A DNA stretch of 64,000 nucleotides from Jeotgalicoccus sp036782755 (GCA_036782755.1 DAIPYL010000005.1:1-64000); one strand, 5' to 3'. Positions 42,042 through 51,315 are shown, numbered from the stretch's first letter. Made by a program: numbers and translations. The notes: generated by a model from the sequence alone, not told the origin.

Positions 42042-42893
42042 TTACACAACCTCTTTATGCATCTTTAGAATCGTGCCTAAATAACGCTTCATGTTCACTC
42101 TGTTGACGACCTCATCAAGCTGCCCGTGCTTGAGTAAAAATTCCGCCGTCTGGAAATCATCCGGCAGTTTTTCTTTAATTGTTTCTTCGATGACGCGGCG
42201 TCCTGCAAACCCGATTAACGCGCCTTTTTCAGCCAGGTTAATATCTCCGACTGAAGCGAATGATGCTGAAACTCCGCCCGTCGTAGGGTTTGTCATGTAC
42301 GCGATGTATAATAATCCAGCTTTGTTATGTCTTTCGATTGCCACGCTGACTTTCGCCATCTGCATTAACGATAAAATCCCTTCCTGCATACGGGCACCGC
42401 CGCTTGCAGTGAAGACAATAACCGGCAGTCTGTGTTCTGTCGCATACTCGAATGTGCGCGCCAGTTTTTCACCAAGTGCCGAGCCCATGCTTCCCATACG
42501 GAATCTCGGATCCATAATAGCCACTACTGCTTCATTACCCATTATTTTACCATGTGAGACAATCAGCGCTTCTTTAAGCCCTGTTTTTTCTTTATCAGAT
42601 TTAAGCTTCTCTTCGTAGTTCGGGAAGTTCAGCGGGTTTACTGATGTCACATTTGAAAACAGTTCTTTGCCGCTGTCGATATCAAGCAGCGCTTCCATAC
42701 GGTCCGTGCTTATAATCGGCATGTGATGGTCGCAGTTTGAGCAGACGTTCAGACGTTTGTGCAAATCTTTAGAGTAAAGAATCTTTTTGCAGCTCGGGCA
42801 CTTCGTCATAATTGTTTCCTGTTTCTGTGCACCGCTCTCCGCTTTTTCATCGCTTGCTTTTTTATTTAATTTAAAAAATATATCTTTTAACAT
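42042..42893 (-). CDS. accD: Acetyl-CoA carboxylase carboxyltransferase subunit beta
   Basis: AccD forms the carboxyltransferase with AccA. The 283-residue protein has the N-terminal zinc ribbon (TKCPSCKK...NVCSNCDHH, about residues 31-57) that binds nucleic acid and contacts AccA, followed by the crotonase-type core (FTASGGARMQEGILSLMQMAK, YMTNPTTGGVSASFA). A GGGGTG site precedes the ATG. Confidence 0.97.
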   Translation of the reverse strand: MLKDIFFKLNKKASDEKAESGAQKQETIMTKCPSCKKILYSKDLHKRLNVCSNCDHHMPIISTDRMEALLDIDSGKELFSNVTSVNPLNFPNYEEKLKSDKEKTGLKEALIVSHGKIMGNEAVVAIMDPRFRMGSMGSALGEKLARTFEYATEHRLPVIVFTASGGARMQEGILSLMQMAKVSVAIERHNKAGLLYIAYMTNPTTGGVSASFASVGDINLAEKGALIGFAGRRVIEETIKEKLPDDFQTAEFLLKHGQLDEVVNRVNMKRYLGTILKMHKEVV

Positions 42894-42911
42894 TTTTACA
42901 CCCCATCGAAG

Positions 42912-43334
42912 TTAATGTTCGTATCCGTCCGCATATTTTTTCAGCAGTTTATAAATTCTCTGCACGACCTGATTATCACCTGTGTCGACAGTCTGCATAC
43001 CATCGTATTTATGTTCGTAATAATAATCTATCATATGCATCAGTTCAACTAACTCTTCATATTGTCTGTCCGTACGGAGCAGGTATTTCGCTATTAATGT
43101 ATAGAGCTGGTGGCTGTCAATATTTGCAAGGTACGTGCCTTCTCCCCGCTTGACGTAAATCACACCGATGAGTTCCAGCGCCCGGAGCGCTTCTCTCACA
43201 CTTTGCCTGCTGACATTAAGACGTTCTTTCAAATAACGTTCGCTCGGAATTTTTTCGCCTATTCCAATATTCTGGTCCTGGATAATTTTATTAATTTCCT
43301 CAAGTATCGTCTGAAGACCTTTTTTATTTTCCAT
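42912..43334 (-). CDS. GntR family transcriptional regulator (short FadR-like)
   Basis: The 140-residue protein has an N-terminal winged helix of the FadR subgroup: GIGEKIPSERYLKERLNVSRQSVREALRALELIG (about 23-56) followed by the wing VKRGEGTYL. The C-terminal region (about 75-140) is much shorter than a full FCD ligand domain, so it may bind a ligand poorly or dimerise in another way. It sits between malic enzyme and accDA with two bases after the former, so it probably controls this cluster. A matching palindrome overlaps the cluster promoter. Confidence 0.85.
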   Translation of the reverse strand: MENKKGLQTILEEINKIIQDQNIGIGEKIPSERYLKERLNVSRQSVREALRALELIGVIYVKRGEGTYLANIDSHQLYTLIAKYLLRTDRQYEELVELMHMIDYYYEHKYDGMQTVDTGDNQVVQRIYKLLKKYADGYEH

Positions 43335-43336
43335 AA

Positions 43337-44572
43337 TTAACCGTTCAATTCGCTTATTAATCTTTTTGTCTTGTTGTAAACATATCCGGGTTCAACCTTT
43401 TTACGGGCAACACCTGTGTTCATCGCAGCTTCAGCAACACGTTCTGCAACTGTCGGTGCGACTTCCGGATGGAACGCTCCCGGAATGACGCAGTCGGCAT
43501 TCAGCTCTTCTTCCGTAACGATTTCGGCAATAGCAAGCACTGCTGCTTTTTTCATTTCTTCGTTAATGTGTGTCGACTGCACGTCAAGCGCCCCTCTGAA
43601 AATCCCCGGGAACGCAAGCACGTTGTTCACCTGGTTCGGAAAATCGCTGCGCCCTGTCCCCACTACTTTGGCACCGGCTGCTATTGCAATATCCGGCATA
43701 ATTTCAGGTGTCGGGTTCGCCATCGCAAAGATAATCGGGTCTTCGTTCATCGAACGGACCATTTCTTCAGTTAATGCATTTTCAACCGATACACCGATAA
43801 ACACATCAGCATCTGCAAGCACATCCTGCAGCTTGCCTTCTTTATTATCGATGTTCGTAAATTTAGCCACTTCATCTTTAATTGCGTTCATGCCCGCCGC
43901 GCGTCCTTCGTAAATCGCACCGCGCGAATCGCACATAATCATATCTTTCACGCCGAAGCTGTGAAGCAGTTTAACGATTGCAACACCTGCCGCACCCGCA
44001 CCGTTCAGTACGACTTTTACAGCTGATAAAGTTTTGCCCGTTAATTTCACTGCATTAATCAGACCGGCAAGCGTCACGATAGCCGTACCGTGCTGATCAT
44101 CATGGAAGACAGGAATATCAGTTTCCTTTTTCAGTCTTTCTTCGATTTCAAAACATCTCGGAGCTGAAATATCTTCTAAATTAATGCCGCCGAAAACAGG
44201 AGTCATCAGTTTGACTGTATTGACGATTTCATCAACATCATTTGTTTTTAAAGCGATCGGGAATGAATCCACGCCTGCAAAACTCTTTAAGAGCGCGCTC
44301 TTGCCTTCCATAACCGGCAGACTTGCTGCAGCACCGATATTGCCGAGTCCAAGTACAGCCGAACCGTCAGTCACAACACCTACCGTATTGCCTTTAATCG
44401 TGTAATCGAATATTTTGCGTTCGTCTTCATAAATTTCTTTACATGGCTCAGCAACTCCCGGAGAGTATGCAAGGCTGAGCGCTTCTTTATCTTTTAGTGC
44501 TACTTTTGAGTTTACGGAAAGCTTTCCCTGGTTAACTTTGTGCAGTTCTAATGCATCGCTTTTTAAAGACAA
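43337..44572 (-). CDS. Malic enzyme
   Basis: The enzyme converts malate to pyruvate and carbon dioxide with NAD(P). The 411-residue protein is of the short bacterial type with SLAYSPGVAEPC (about 32-43), the substrate site LEDISAPRCFEIE, HDDQHGTAIV (about 158-167) and the NAD site VLNGAGAAGVAIV (about 187-199). Translation starts at TTG (44570-44572) seven bases after AGGAGG. As first gene of malic enzyme-gntR-accDA it could supply pyruvate and reductant for fatty acid synthesis. Confidence 0.95.
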   Translation of the reverse strand: MSLKSDALELHKVNQGKLSVNSKVALKDKEALSLAYSPGVAEPCKEIYEDERKIFDYTIKGNTVGVVTDGSAVLGLGNIGAAASLPVMEGKSALLKSFAGVDSFPIALKTNDVDEIVNTVKLMTPVFGGINLEDISAPRCFEIEERLKKETDIPVFHDDQHGTAIVTLAGLINAVKLTGKTLSAVKVVLNGAGAAGVAIVKLLHSFGVKDMIMCDSRGAIYEGRAAGMNAIKDEVAKFTNIDNKEGKLQDVLADADVFIGVSVENALTEEMVRSMNEDPIIFAMANPTPEIMPDIAIAAGAKVVGTGRSDFPNQVNNVLAFPGIFRGALDVQSTHINEEMKKAAVLAIAEIVTEEELNADCVIPGAFHPEVAPTVAERVAEAAMNTGVARKKVEPGYVYNKTKRLISELNG

Positions 44573-44589
44573 ATCAGTTCCTCCTATTA

Positions 44590-44602
44590 GTGGTCATACC
44601 AC
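44590..44602. promoter_or_regulatory. GntR-type operator of the malic enzyme cluster
   Basis: GTGGTCATACCAC is a perfect palindrome with 5-bp arms around a 3-base centre. It fits the general FadR/GntR operator shape (TGGT-N3-ACCA). It starts four bases after the -10 box and so covers the transcription start, the position for a repressor. The only regulator in the cluster is the GntR protein at 42912-43334. Confidence 0.65.
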
Positions 44603-44605
44603 GGT

Positions 44606-44634
44606 ATATTATCATTTTATTTTTTAATTTACAA
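44606..44634 (-). promoter_or_regulatory. Sigma-A promoter of malic enzyme-gntR-accDA
   Basis: The minus strand has -35 TTGTAA (44629-44634), a 17-base spacer and -10 TAATAT (44606-44611), directly after the dnaE stop codon. Confidence 0.72.
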
Positions 44635-44639
44635 CAGAT

Positions 44640-47600
44640 TTACACAATTAATCTGATATTCTCAAAATGTATTTTCGAAATCAGTGTCTTAATATCGCTG
44701 ATTTTTATATACCCTGCGAGCTGCTGCGTATTGAAATCATGAATCGGTACGCCCTGTTCTGAGAGGAGTTCTGAAATTTCATCGATGTTTACGTCTCTGA
44801 TATATATTTTCCGGGTCTTTTCAATATACGCGCTGACGTAATCTTCAGGCTTATACAGGCGGTCTATAACGAGCTGAGGTTTGCCCTGACGGGTCCCGTA
44901 AGTCGCTTCTGCTGCCACAATCGATTCTTTTAACATGGGGTGATATTTAAAATACTCTTTTGCGAACAGCACACCGTCGATATTTGTGTGACCGTCAGTT
45001 AATGTCAGAAAGGCCATGTTCTGGCCGGTTTTCTTTACTTTTATCGTACGGAAATCTTCAATATGCAGAAGATACGTCCCGTATTTGCGCTTATGGTGAA
45101 TCAGCGCAAACGGAATGAATTCAAGCTCCTGATGCTTCAAGAGCACCGGATGCGTTGAAATGTAAAACCCGAGCGCCTCTTTCTCACCTTCAATCATCTC
45201 GGTCCCGTCCATCTCTTTTGCATAGCGGTATTCTTTTTTAAGATTAAAACCGAGGGAGCTTAAGAACGAGTCGTGCTGGTAACCGTCACTCACTGTAGAT
45301 AATGTATCCGGTATCGTCTGCAGCATCGTTTTTCTATTTTCTTTAAAGCTGTCGAGTGCACCTGAAAGAATTAAATTTCTTAAAATCTTTTCGTTAAATT
45401 TAAAATCGCTGCGTGAAACGAGGTCGTATATATCTTTAAACGGTCCTTCCAGTTTGCGCGCAGCGACAATTGCATCGTACAGCGGTCTCGATACGCCGTT
45501 GACCATTGAGAAGCCGAGACGGATTCCCTCCCCCTGCGAGTTTTGCCAGACGGAAGTATTAATGTCCGGCGGAAGGAGCTGGATGCGCATCATTTTCAGT
45601 TCATTTAAAAGCTGGCTGATCTTTTCATCGTTGCTTCTGTGATGCGTTAAAATGACCGCGTAGAAGTGTGCAGGATAGTGAAGTTTCATGTAGGCCATCG
45701 TATAGGCAACTTTACCGTAAGCGACGGCGTGACTTTTAACGAAACCGTAGTCTGCGAACTCCATAATCAAATCGAAGATGTTGTCCGCAAGTTCCGCCGT
45801 ATAATTTTTCTTCACTGCACCGTCTATAAAGTGCTGGCGTTCGTTCGTCAGTGCGGCACGGTCTTTTTTACCCATGGCACGGCGTAAAATATCTGCTTCA
45901 CCGTAACTGAATCCGGCAATTTTACCGGCAATCTGCATAATCTGTTCCTGGTAGACGATAACGCCGAATGTTTCTTTTAGAATATCTTCTAAATCCGGAT
46001 GAGGATATTCAATCGTTTCCGGATGTTCTTTTCTGTATATAAAGTTATCGATTTCCTTCATTGGACCTGGCCGGTACAATGCAAGCACTGCAGCGAGATC
46101 TTTCAGACTTTCGGGTTTAAAGTTCTCAATGACCCGTCTGATACCGGCTGACTCGAGCTGGAATATACCAAGTGTCAGTCCTTTCGATAACATTTTATAG
46201 ACGCGTTTATCTTCTCTAATACTGTCCAATGAAAATCCTTTGTCTGTCCTTCTGATGCTCTGTACCATGTAGCGGATGAGCGACAGGTTTTTAAGCCCAA
46301 GTAAATCGATTTTTAAAAGCCCCGCCGCTTCAACATCTTTCATCGGCCACTGGCTCATGACATGTCCTTCAGTGAATAGAACAGGCACGCTGTTCGTCAG
46401 TGTTTCACTGCTTAACAGGAGTCCTGCGGCGTGCGTTGATGTATGACGCGGCAGCCCTTCAATTTTCAGGGTAATATCCATAAACGTTTTGTACTTGTCG
46501 TCAGCTTCCAAAAGCGTATTAAACCGCCGGCTGTTAAATGCATCTGATAATGATGCATTCGGTTCATCCGGAACGAGGTTCGACAGAAGCTTCAGTTCGT
46601 CATCGGAAAATCCGAAAACACGCCCCACATCGCGCGCTGCCATTTTGGCGCTCAGCGTTCCGTATGTAATAATGTTTGCAACCCGCATATCGCCGTACTG
46701 TTTAATTAAGTATTCAACGACTTCATCGCGTCTGGAATCTTCAAAGTCGATATCGATATCCGGCATGCTGACACGTTCCGGGTTTAGGAAACGCTCAAAC
46801 AGAAGATTGTATTCGAGCGGATCGACTTCGGTAATATTTAAAAGGTAGGACACCAGGCTCGCACTAGACGACCCCCGGCCCGGCCCGACATATATACCAT
46901 TGGATTTGGCATAGTTCACCAGATCCTGAACAATTAAAAAGTAATCTTCAAAGCCCATGCTGGTAATGATGCCGTATTCGAATTTCAGCCGTTCCATATA
47001 TTTATCCGGTTCTGAAAAACTTCTCTCTTCAAAGTGTTCCATTAACAGCTGCCATAAATAATCCTTTGAACTGATGTCTTCGGGATTTTTAAACTTCGGC
47101 AGTGTATGCTGAACTGAAGGAATCGGCACATTGCACTTATTAATAATCTCTTCGTTATTTTTAAGATACATACGTGCTTCTTCAGGCACCATGTCGTGTG
47201 TCTGAATGCACGCATCGCCATGAAGATTCTGTACGCTGTCGATGCTGAGCTTCTGGTTATCGCGAATGGCGTTCAGCACTTTTAAGGAACCGCGTTCATT
47301 GCTGTTGACGTAATGCGCGGCCTTTATAAACATTTTTTTGTAATCGCCGCCCGTATTATGTGAGAGATACTTATCTTCTTCAGGAATACTCAGCCCGCTT
47401 AATATTGACTCTGCATCTGCCGTTTTGCCGATGGCGATACAGTTTTTAATGTTATCCTGGACAAATTTCAGCGACGTTCTCGTTAAACTTCTGTACGACA
47501 GCATCGCACTCGTGCGAATCAGTTCAAGGTAACCCTGATGATTTTTAGCGAGCAGCACGAGCGGCACGCCGTTCATGCCGTCCTCGATAATAATTTCCAT

Positions 47601-47786
47601 ACCCGGCACCGGTTTTATATCGTACTTTGGTGCCAATGCCATCAGGCGGTAAACTGCGTGCATCCGGTTCAGGTCCGTCACAGCAACAGCACGCTGACCG
47701 TCACTTTTAAGCTTGCCGCATAACCGCTCCAATGTAATATTTGAGTTTAAAAAATCAAATGAGCTGTGCACATTTAAATTAAGCAT
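44640..47786 (-). CDS. dnaE: DNA polymerase III alpha subunit DnaE
   Basis: In Firmicutes this second replicative polymerase extends RNA primers before handing over to PolC. The 1048-residue product is near the S. aureus length. It has the PHP domain (LNVHSSFDFLNSN...VAVTDLNRMH), the polymerase core with PDIDIDFEDSRRDEV (about 355, three catalytic acidic residues), GRGSSSASLVSYLL, the tandem helix-hairpin-helix region (FVSRSDFKFNEKIL) and an OB fold near the C terminus. It has an AGTAGGTG site and follows nrnA. Confidence 0.97.
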   Translation of the reverse strand: MLNLNVHSSFDFLNSNITLERLCGKLKSDGQRAVAVTDLNRMHAVYRLMALAPKYDIKPVPGMEIIIEDGMNGVPLVLLAKNHQGYLELIRTSAMLSYRSLTRTSLKFVQDNIKNCIAIGKTADAESILSGLSIPEEDKYLSHNTGGDYKKMFIKAAHYVNSNERGSLKVLNAIRDNQKLSIDSVQNLHGDACIQTHDMVPEEARMYLKNNEEIINKCNVPIPSVQHTLPKFKNPEDISSKDYLWQLLMEHFEERSFSEPDKYMERLKFEYGIITSMGFEDYFLIVQDLVNYAKSNGIYVGPGRGSSSASLVSYLLNITEVDPLEYNLLFERFLNPERVSMPDIDIDFEDSRRDEVVEYLIKQYGDMRVANIITYGTLSAKMAARDVGRVFGFSDDELKLLSNLVPDEPNASLSDAFNSRRFNTLLEADDKYKTFMDITLKIEGLPRHTSTHAAGLLLSSETLTNSVPVLFTEGHVMSQWPMKDVEAAGLLKIDLLGLKNLSLIRYMVQSIRRTDKGFSLDSIREDKRVYKMLSKGLTLGIFQLESAGIRRVIENFKPESLKDLAAVLALYRPGPMKEIDNFIYRKEHPETIEYPHPDLEDILKETFGVIVYQEQIMQIAGKIAGFSYGEADILRRAMGKKDRAALTNERQHFIDGAVKKNYTAELADNIFDLIMEFADYGFVKSHAVAYGKVAYTMAYMKLHYPAHFYAVILTHHRSNDEKISQLLNELKMMRIQLLPPDINTSVWQNSQGEGIRLGFSMVNGVSRPLYDAIVAARKLEGPFKDIYDLVSRSDFKFNEKILRNLILSGALDSFKENRKTMLQTIPDTLSTVSDGYQHDSFLSSLGFNLKKEYRYAKEMDGTEMIEGEKEALGFYISTHPVLLKHQELEFIPFALIHHKRKYGTYLLHIEDFRTIKVKKTGQNMAFLTLTDGHTNIDGVLFAKEYFKYHPMLKESIVAAEATYGTRQGKPQLVIDRLYKPEDYVSAYIEKTRKIYIRDVNIDEISELLSEQGVPIHDFNTQQLAGYIKISDIKTLISKIHFENIRLIV

Positions 47787-47801
47787 TGAAACACCTACTC
47801 G

Positions 47802-48758
47802 TTACAATTTTTCTTCAATTTTTGTAATCAGTTCGTCCAGCATATCCATGTCTTTTACACGCACGCCTGACGCGAGCGGATGTCCGCCGCCGTCAAACAT
47901 TGCTGCCACATCGTTGATCACGACTTCTTTCGAACGGAGTCTGACACGGATTTCACCGTCGCCTTCCAGCGCGATAAACCACACTTTCACATCTTCAATC
48001 TCTCTGAAGATATTCACGTCGAGCCCCGCTTCGCTGACGCTCAGTTCATATTCTTCCATAACTGATTTCGGCACATACACGTAGGCGATTCCTGAATCCG
48101 TAAATACTGCATTCTGGATTAAATAACCTTTATATTTAAATTTATTTTTAGATGATTTGTGCATCTGATTGTTTAAGTCTGCTGCATCGAAGTTAAACTC
48201 TTTTAATTTAGATGCGACTGCGTGAGTCAGTGTGCTCGTATTGTTATAAAGGAATCTGCCTGTATCTCCTACAATTCCCATGTAAAACAACGCTGCTGCC
48301 TCATCGTTCATTGCTGAGCTGTCCCAAATATCGATTAACAGATAAATGAGCTCACTTGCTGATGAGACATCTGTTTCTACAATTGACACGTCCCCGTATA
48401 ATTCAACGTTCGGATGGTGGTCGATTTTAACGATTTTTTCAGCGTAATCCAGTGAGCCGTCAATGCGTTCCCGGTTGCCTGTATCCACTGCAATGACAAG
48501 CGGACGTTCAATCGTCGACACGCGGTCCATACTTCCTAAAAAGCCAAGCGACGGTTCTTCGTGTCCAAGTGCCGCGATACTTTTATCCGGATATTTATTT
48601 TGTAAATATGCGCGGAGGCCGAGCTGTGCTCCGTAAGCATCGGGATCCGGTTTCTGGTGTCTCAGGATAACGATTTCATCGTGTGATTCTATCAGCTTAA
48701 GTACATCATCGGCATAGGTTTTTAAGTCATTTAAATGTCCTGTTAATTTATTAAACAA
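47802..48758 (-). CDS. nrnA: DHH/DHHA1 phosphoesterase NrnA (nanoRNase / pAp phosphatase)
   Basis: NrnA degrades RNA of two to five bases and dephosphorylates 3'-phosphoadenosine 5'-phosphate. The 318-residue protein has the DHH motifs VILRHQKPDPDAYGAQ (about 30-45), AVDTGNRERID (about 89), the signature VKIDHHPN (about 111-118) and the C-terminal DHHA1 glycine-rich motif MFDGGGHPLASGVRV (about 288-302). The start is TTG (48756-48758) after GAGGAG. Confidence 0.95.
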   Translation of the reverse strand: MFNKLTGHLNDLKTYADDVLKLIESHDEIVILRHQKPDPDAYGAQLGLRAYLQNKYPDKSIAALGHEEPSLGFLGSMDRVSTIERPLVIAVDTGNRERIDGSLDYAEKIVKIDHHPNVELYGDVSIVETDVSSASELIYLLIDIWDSSAMNDEAAALFYMGIVGDTGRFLYNNTSTLTHAVASKLKEFNFDAADLNNQMHKSSKNKFKYKGYLIQNAVFTDSGIAYVYVPKSVMEEYELSVSEAGLDVNIFREIEDVKVWFIALEGDGEIRVRLRSKEVVINDVAAMFDGGGHPLASGVRVKDMDMLDELITKIEEKL

Positions 48759-48801
48759 TGGCGAAACTCCTCAATATTAATTTACTTACATTCATCTATC
48801 A

Positions 48802-48831
48802 ATTATACTACATAAGAGATTGGAGTTGTAA
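48802..48831. promoter_or_regulatory. Overlapping divergent promoters of nrnA and ytpI
   Basis: For the plus strand, TTTACT (48781-48786), 17 bases and TATACT (48804-48809) lead to ytpI. For the minus strand, TTACAA (48826-48831), 18 bases and TATAAT (48802-48807) lead to nrnA-dnaE. The two -10 boxes occupy the same bases, so the promoters should exclude each other. Confidence 0.62.
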
Positions 48832-48834
48832 CGT

Positions 48835-49203
48835 ATGGAATTCTTATTCACGTTTGCCGTGTCATTTCTCGTCACAGCGATTGTCGCCGCTTTCATACTT
48901 TTTGTAGTCTTTAAAGTCAGAAAGATTCGTACAAATCGCGATGTGAGAGGCGCGTATTATAACAGTATTGCGAGAATCTGGCTCGGTCTGTTTCTCGTCG
49001 CTTTCGGTTTAAACACAATGCTTCAGTTCCACACACTTGTTGCTTATATTATCGGCGGTATTTTTGTACTCCTCGGAGGATATCAGGTCTACTACTTTAA
49101 TAAGGCAAGAAAGTATTTCAAAGGCAATCTGCCGATTGAAGAACAGGCATGGAAAGAGTTTGAGGCGATGAAGGCGAATAAAGCCAGGCGCAAAAACCGC
49201 TAG
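48835..49203 (+). CDS. YtpI family membrane protein
   Basis: The 122-residue protein has three likely membrane spans (about residues 4-26, 46-66 and 70-88) and a basic tail rich in Lys and Arg (MKANKARRKNR). Its place between nrnA (ytqI) and the ytoI homologue matches YtpI of Bacillus, whose function is unknown. It has its own plus-strand promoter and shares a bidirectional terminator with the convergent ytoI-like gene. Confidence 0.85.
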   Translation: MEFLFTFAVSFLVTAIVAAFILFVVFKVRKIRTNRDVRGAYYNSIARIWLGLFLVAFGLNTMLQFHTLVAYIIGGIFVLLGGYQVYYFNKARKYFKGNLPIEEQAWKEFEAMKANKARRKNR

Positions 49204-49217
49204 TATTACATAAGCAA

Positions 49218-49257
49218 AACATCCCGCTGTAATTTTTACAGCAGGATGTTTTTTTAT
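49218..49257 (+). terminator. Bidirectional terminator between ytpI and ytoI
   Basis: A 15-bp stem with one mismatch (AACATCCCGCTGTAA / TTACAGCAGGATGTT, 49218-49232 and 49236-49250) is followed by a T run on the plus strand; a weaker T/A-rich end on the minus strand serves the convergent gene, whose stop is at 49254. Confidence 0.88.
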
Positions 49258-50516
49258 TTCTCGTTAAAGTGCTGAATCATGAACGTTGCTTTCGAATACG
49301 CTGTTCCCTGCACGTTCAGAACAATCTCAAGGCGGATAAACTGCTCGCCCCTGTCGATAATTTCACCAATCAGTTCAATCTCCTGATAGAGCTGAACAAT
49401 TTTAAAGTTCATTATGTTGTAAGTGTCAATATGATAACTGTGAATGTGGTTCTCCTGCAGTACGACGAGAATGAGTCTTTCAGCAAGTCTCATAAAGTTC
49501 GCCTGTGACAGTGAACCGAATTCATCGGCCATAAACGGCATTACTCTTATATTAATTTTATTGCTGTCAATTTTAATTTCCCTGTCGATCAGCTGATCCG
49601 TCGACATGCCCGATTTTAAATTTCTTGAAGAGATGTTTTTAAATACTTCTCTCCGGTGCACGATACCGCGGTAGTCGCCAGATTCCACGACCGGAATAAT
49701 ATTCAGCTGGTGCCAGCTCATAATCTGTCTCAGTGACAGCAGTGTCGTATCTTCTTCTGCACTGTAGTCCGGCAGCAGATATGATGTGTAGTTATCTTTA
49801 GTCATCTCATCTAAAAACTTCGAGCGGATTGCGCCGACGAAACGGTTGCCGTTTAATAGAATCATGTTTTTATCTTCCGGGTGCACTTCAGTACCGAGAT
49901 CATTTATATCAATCGTATACTGTTCCTGCTTCACCATCAGACTGCCCGCAGTAACGATGTTCTGCGACAGCGACAAACTGTACACTTCCCTGTGAATAAT
50001 CGAAGCACATGTAAACGAGTCATGTGTCGTCGAAATTACCGGCAGCTGTTTTTCTTCAGCGAGTTTCAATATTTCCTCACCTGTACCGAAACCGCCGGTA
50101 ATAAGCAGACCGACGCCGTTTTCAAGAGCTTTTCGCTGGGATTTCTCGCGATTACCTACTATTAAAAGGCCGCTCGGTTCTAAATATTTTACGAGATCTT
50201 CGGTCTGCATTGCCCCGATCAGTATTCGCGAGATTTCTTTATCGAGATAGTTATCACCGGTAAGGACCGTCCCCTGAATTACCCGGTTAACTTCCCTGAA
50301 CATAATTTTACCGTGGCTCTTCACTTCACGCTGTACGATACGGAATGTGCCGACGCGTTCGATTGTTTTCACGAGACCATCCTGCTCCGCCTGTTTAATT
50401 GCGCGGTAACTCGTGCCGAGTGACACGCCCATATATCCTGAAATCTGTCTTACCGACAGGCTGCTGCCTTCACGCAGACCTCTTATGTATTTTAAAATAT
50501 CTTCATGTTTCGACAT
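49254..50516 (-). CDS. YtoI-like CBS/DRTGG regulatory protein
   Basis: The 420-residue protein has an N-terminal winged helix (about 1-60: LSVRQISGYMGVSLGTSYRAIKQAEQDG), a DRTGG domain (about 70-175: LLITGGFGTGEEIL), a CBS pair (about 180-300: MSWHQLNIIPVVE, RGIVHRREVF) and a C-terminal hot-dog fold like a thioesterase (about 310-420). This is the architecture of YtoI. CBS domains bind adenine nucleotides, so it is likely a nucleotide-sensing transcription factor; targets are unknown. I start at MSKHEDI, six bases after GGGTGA. Confidence 0.85.
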   Translation of the reverse strand: MSKHEDILKYIRGLREGSSLSVRQISGYMGVSLGTSYRAIKQAEQDGLVKTIERVGTFRIVQREVKSHGKIMFREVNRVIQGTVLTGDNYLDKEISRILIGAMQTEDLVKYLEPSGLLIVGNREKSQRKALENGVGLLITGGFGTGEEILKLAEEKQLPVISTTHDSFTCASIIHREVYSLSLSQNIVTAGSLMVKQEQYTIDINDLGTEVHPEDKNMILLNGNRFVGAIRSKFLDEMTKDNYTSYLLPDYSAEEDTTLLSLRQIMSWHQLNIIPVVESGDYRGIVHRREVFKNISSRNLKSGMSTDQLIDREIKIDSNKINIRVMPFMADEFGSLSQANFMRLAERLILVVLQENHIHSYHIDTYNIMNFKIVQLYQEIELIGEIIDRGEQFIRLEIVLNVQGTAYSKATFMIQHFNEK

Positions 50517-50580
50517 GTCTTCACCCAATTTCTTTATTTCCAGTTAAATTTATCATAGCATGAATAATTGATGTGTATGA

Positions 50581-50617
50581 AAGAAAAATGGAAACTCAGC
50601 TGCAAGAAGAGTTTCCA
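50581..50617 (-). terminator. Intrinsic terminator of ytkL
   Basis: A 9-bp stem (TGGAAACTC / GAGTTTCCA, 50589-50597 and 50609-50617) is followed on the minus strand by a TTTTTCTTTC tail, nine bases after the ytkL stop. Confidence 0.88.
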
Positions 50618-50625
50618 TCGTTTAT

Positions 50626-51315
50626 TTAAGAGAATTCCACAGCTTCGCCCGGATTCAGCACCTGGCATGTTGTGTTCACTTTGTTTTTAAATTCTTCCGG
50701 ATTCTGTTTGATTGGCGGGAACGTATTGAAGTGCACAGGCACAACAATTGTCGGTTTAATGAGTTCGTTTACTGCGTAAACCGCATCCTCGATTCCCATC
50801 GTAAAGTGGTCGCCGATTGGAATGAAGCAGACATCAATCGGCCCGTTTCTATTAGAAATCAGTTCCATATCGCCGAACAGTCCTGTATCGCCTGTCACGT
50901 AAACTTTCTTCTCCCCAATCGTTAAAATTAAGCCCATTGATTCACCTGTGTAATGTGTCACACCGTCGTCATCAGTAAAGCTTGACGTATGGAAAGCCTG
51001 CACGTATTTAACTTTACCGAATTCATACTCGCCTTCCCCGCCGACGTTCATGCCGACAGTGTTTTCAACACCACGGCTTTCGATATAAGCAGCCAGTTCC
51101 ACAGGTGCAATGACCGTGGCATTATTATTTTTTGCGATTTCAACCGTGTCCCCTACATGGTCATTGTGACCGTGTGTTAGTATAATATAATCAGCTTTAA
51201 CATTGTCAACTGTTAAGTCAGTTAAATCGTTGCCGTTAATAAACGGGTCTATGATGACATCAGTGTCATTATTGTTAAAAGAAAGTACTGCATGTCCATG
51301 ATATTTTACAGTCAA
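50626..51315 (-). CDS. UPF0173 metal-dependent hydrolase (YtkL)
   Basis: This metallo-beta-lactamase-fold hydrolase has 229 residues, the same as its S. aureus homologue. The zinc ligands are in ILTHGHNDHVGD (about 46-57, HxHxDH), the later YVTGDTG and PVHFNTFPP. The substrate is unknown. The likely start is TTG (51313-51315), with AGGAG about ten bases upstream; a GTG three codons earlier lies in the ribosome-binding site. It is divergent from the gene at 51414. Confidence 0.92.
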   Translation of the reverse strand: MTVKYHGHAVLSFNNNDTDVIIDPFINGNDLTDLTVDNVKADYIILTHGHNDHVGDTVEIAKNNNATVIAPVELAAYIESRGVENTVGMNVGGEGEYEFGKVKYVQAFHTSSFTDDDGVTHYTGESMGLILTIGEKKVYVTGDTGLFGDMELISNRNGPIDVCFIPIGDHFTMGIEDAVYAVNELIKPTIVVPVHFNTFPPIKQNPEEFKNKVNTTCQVLNPGEAVEFS

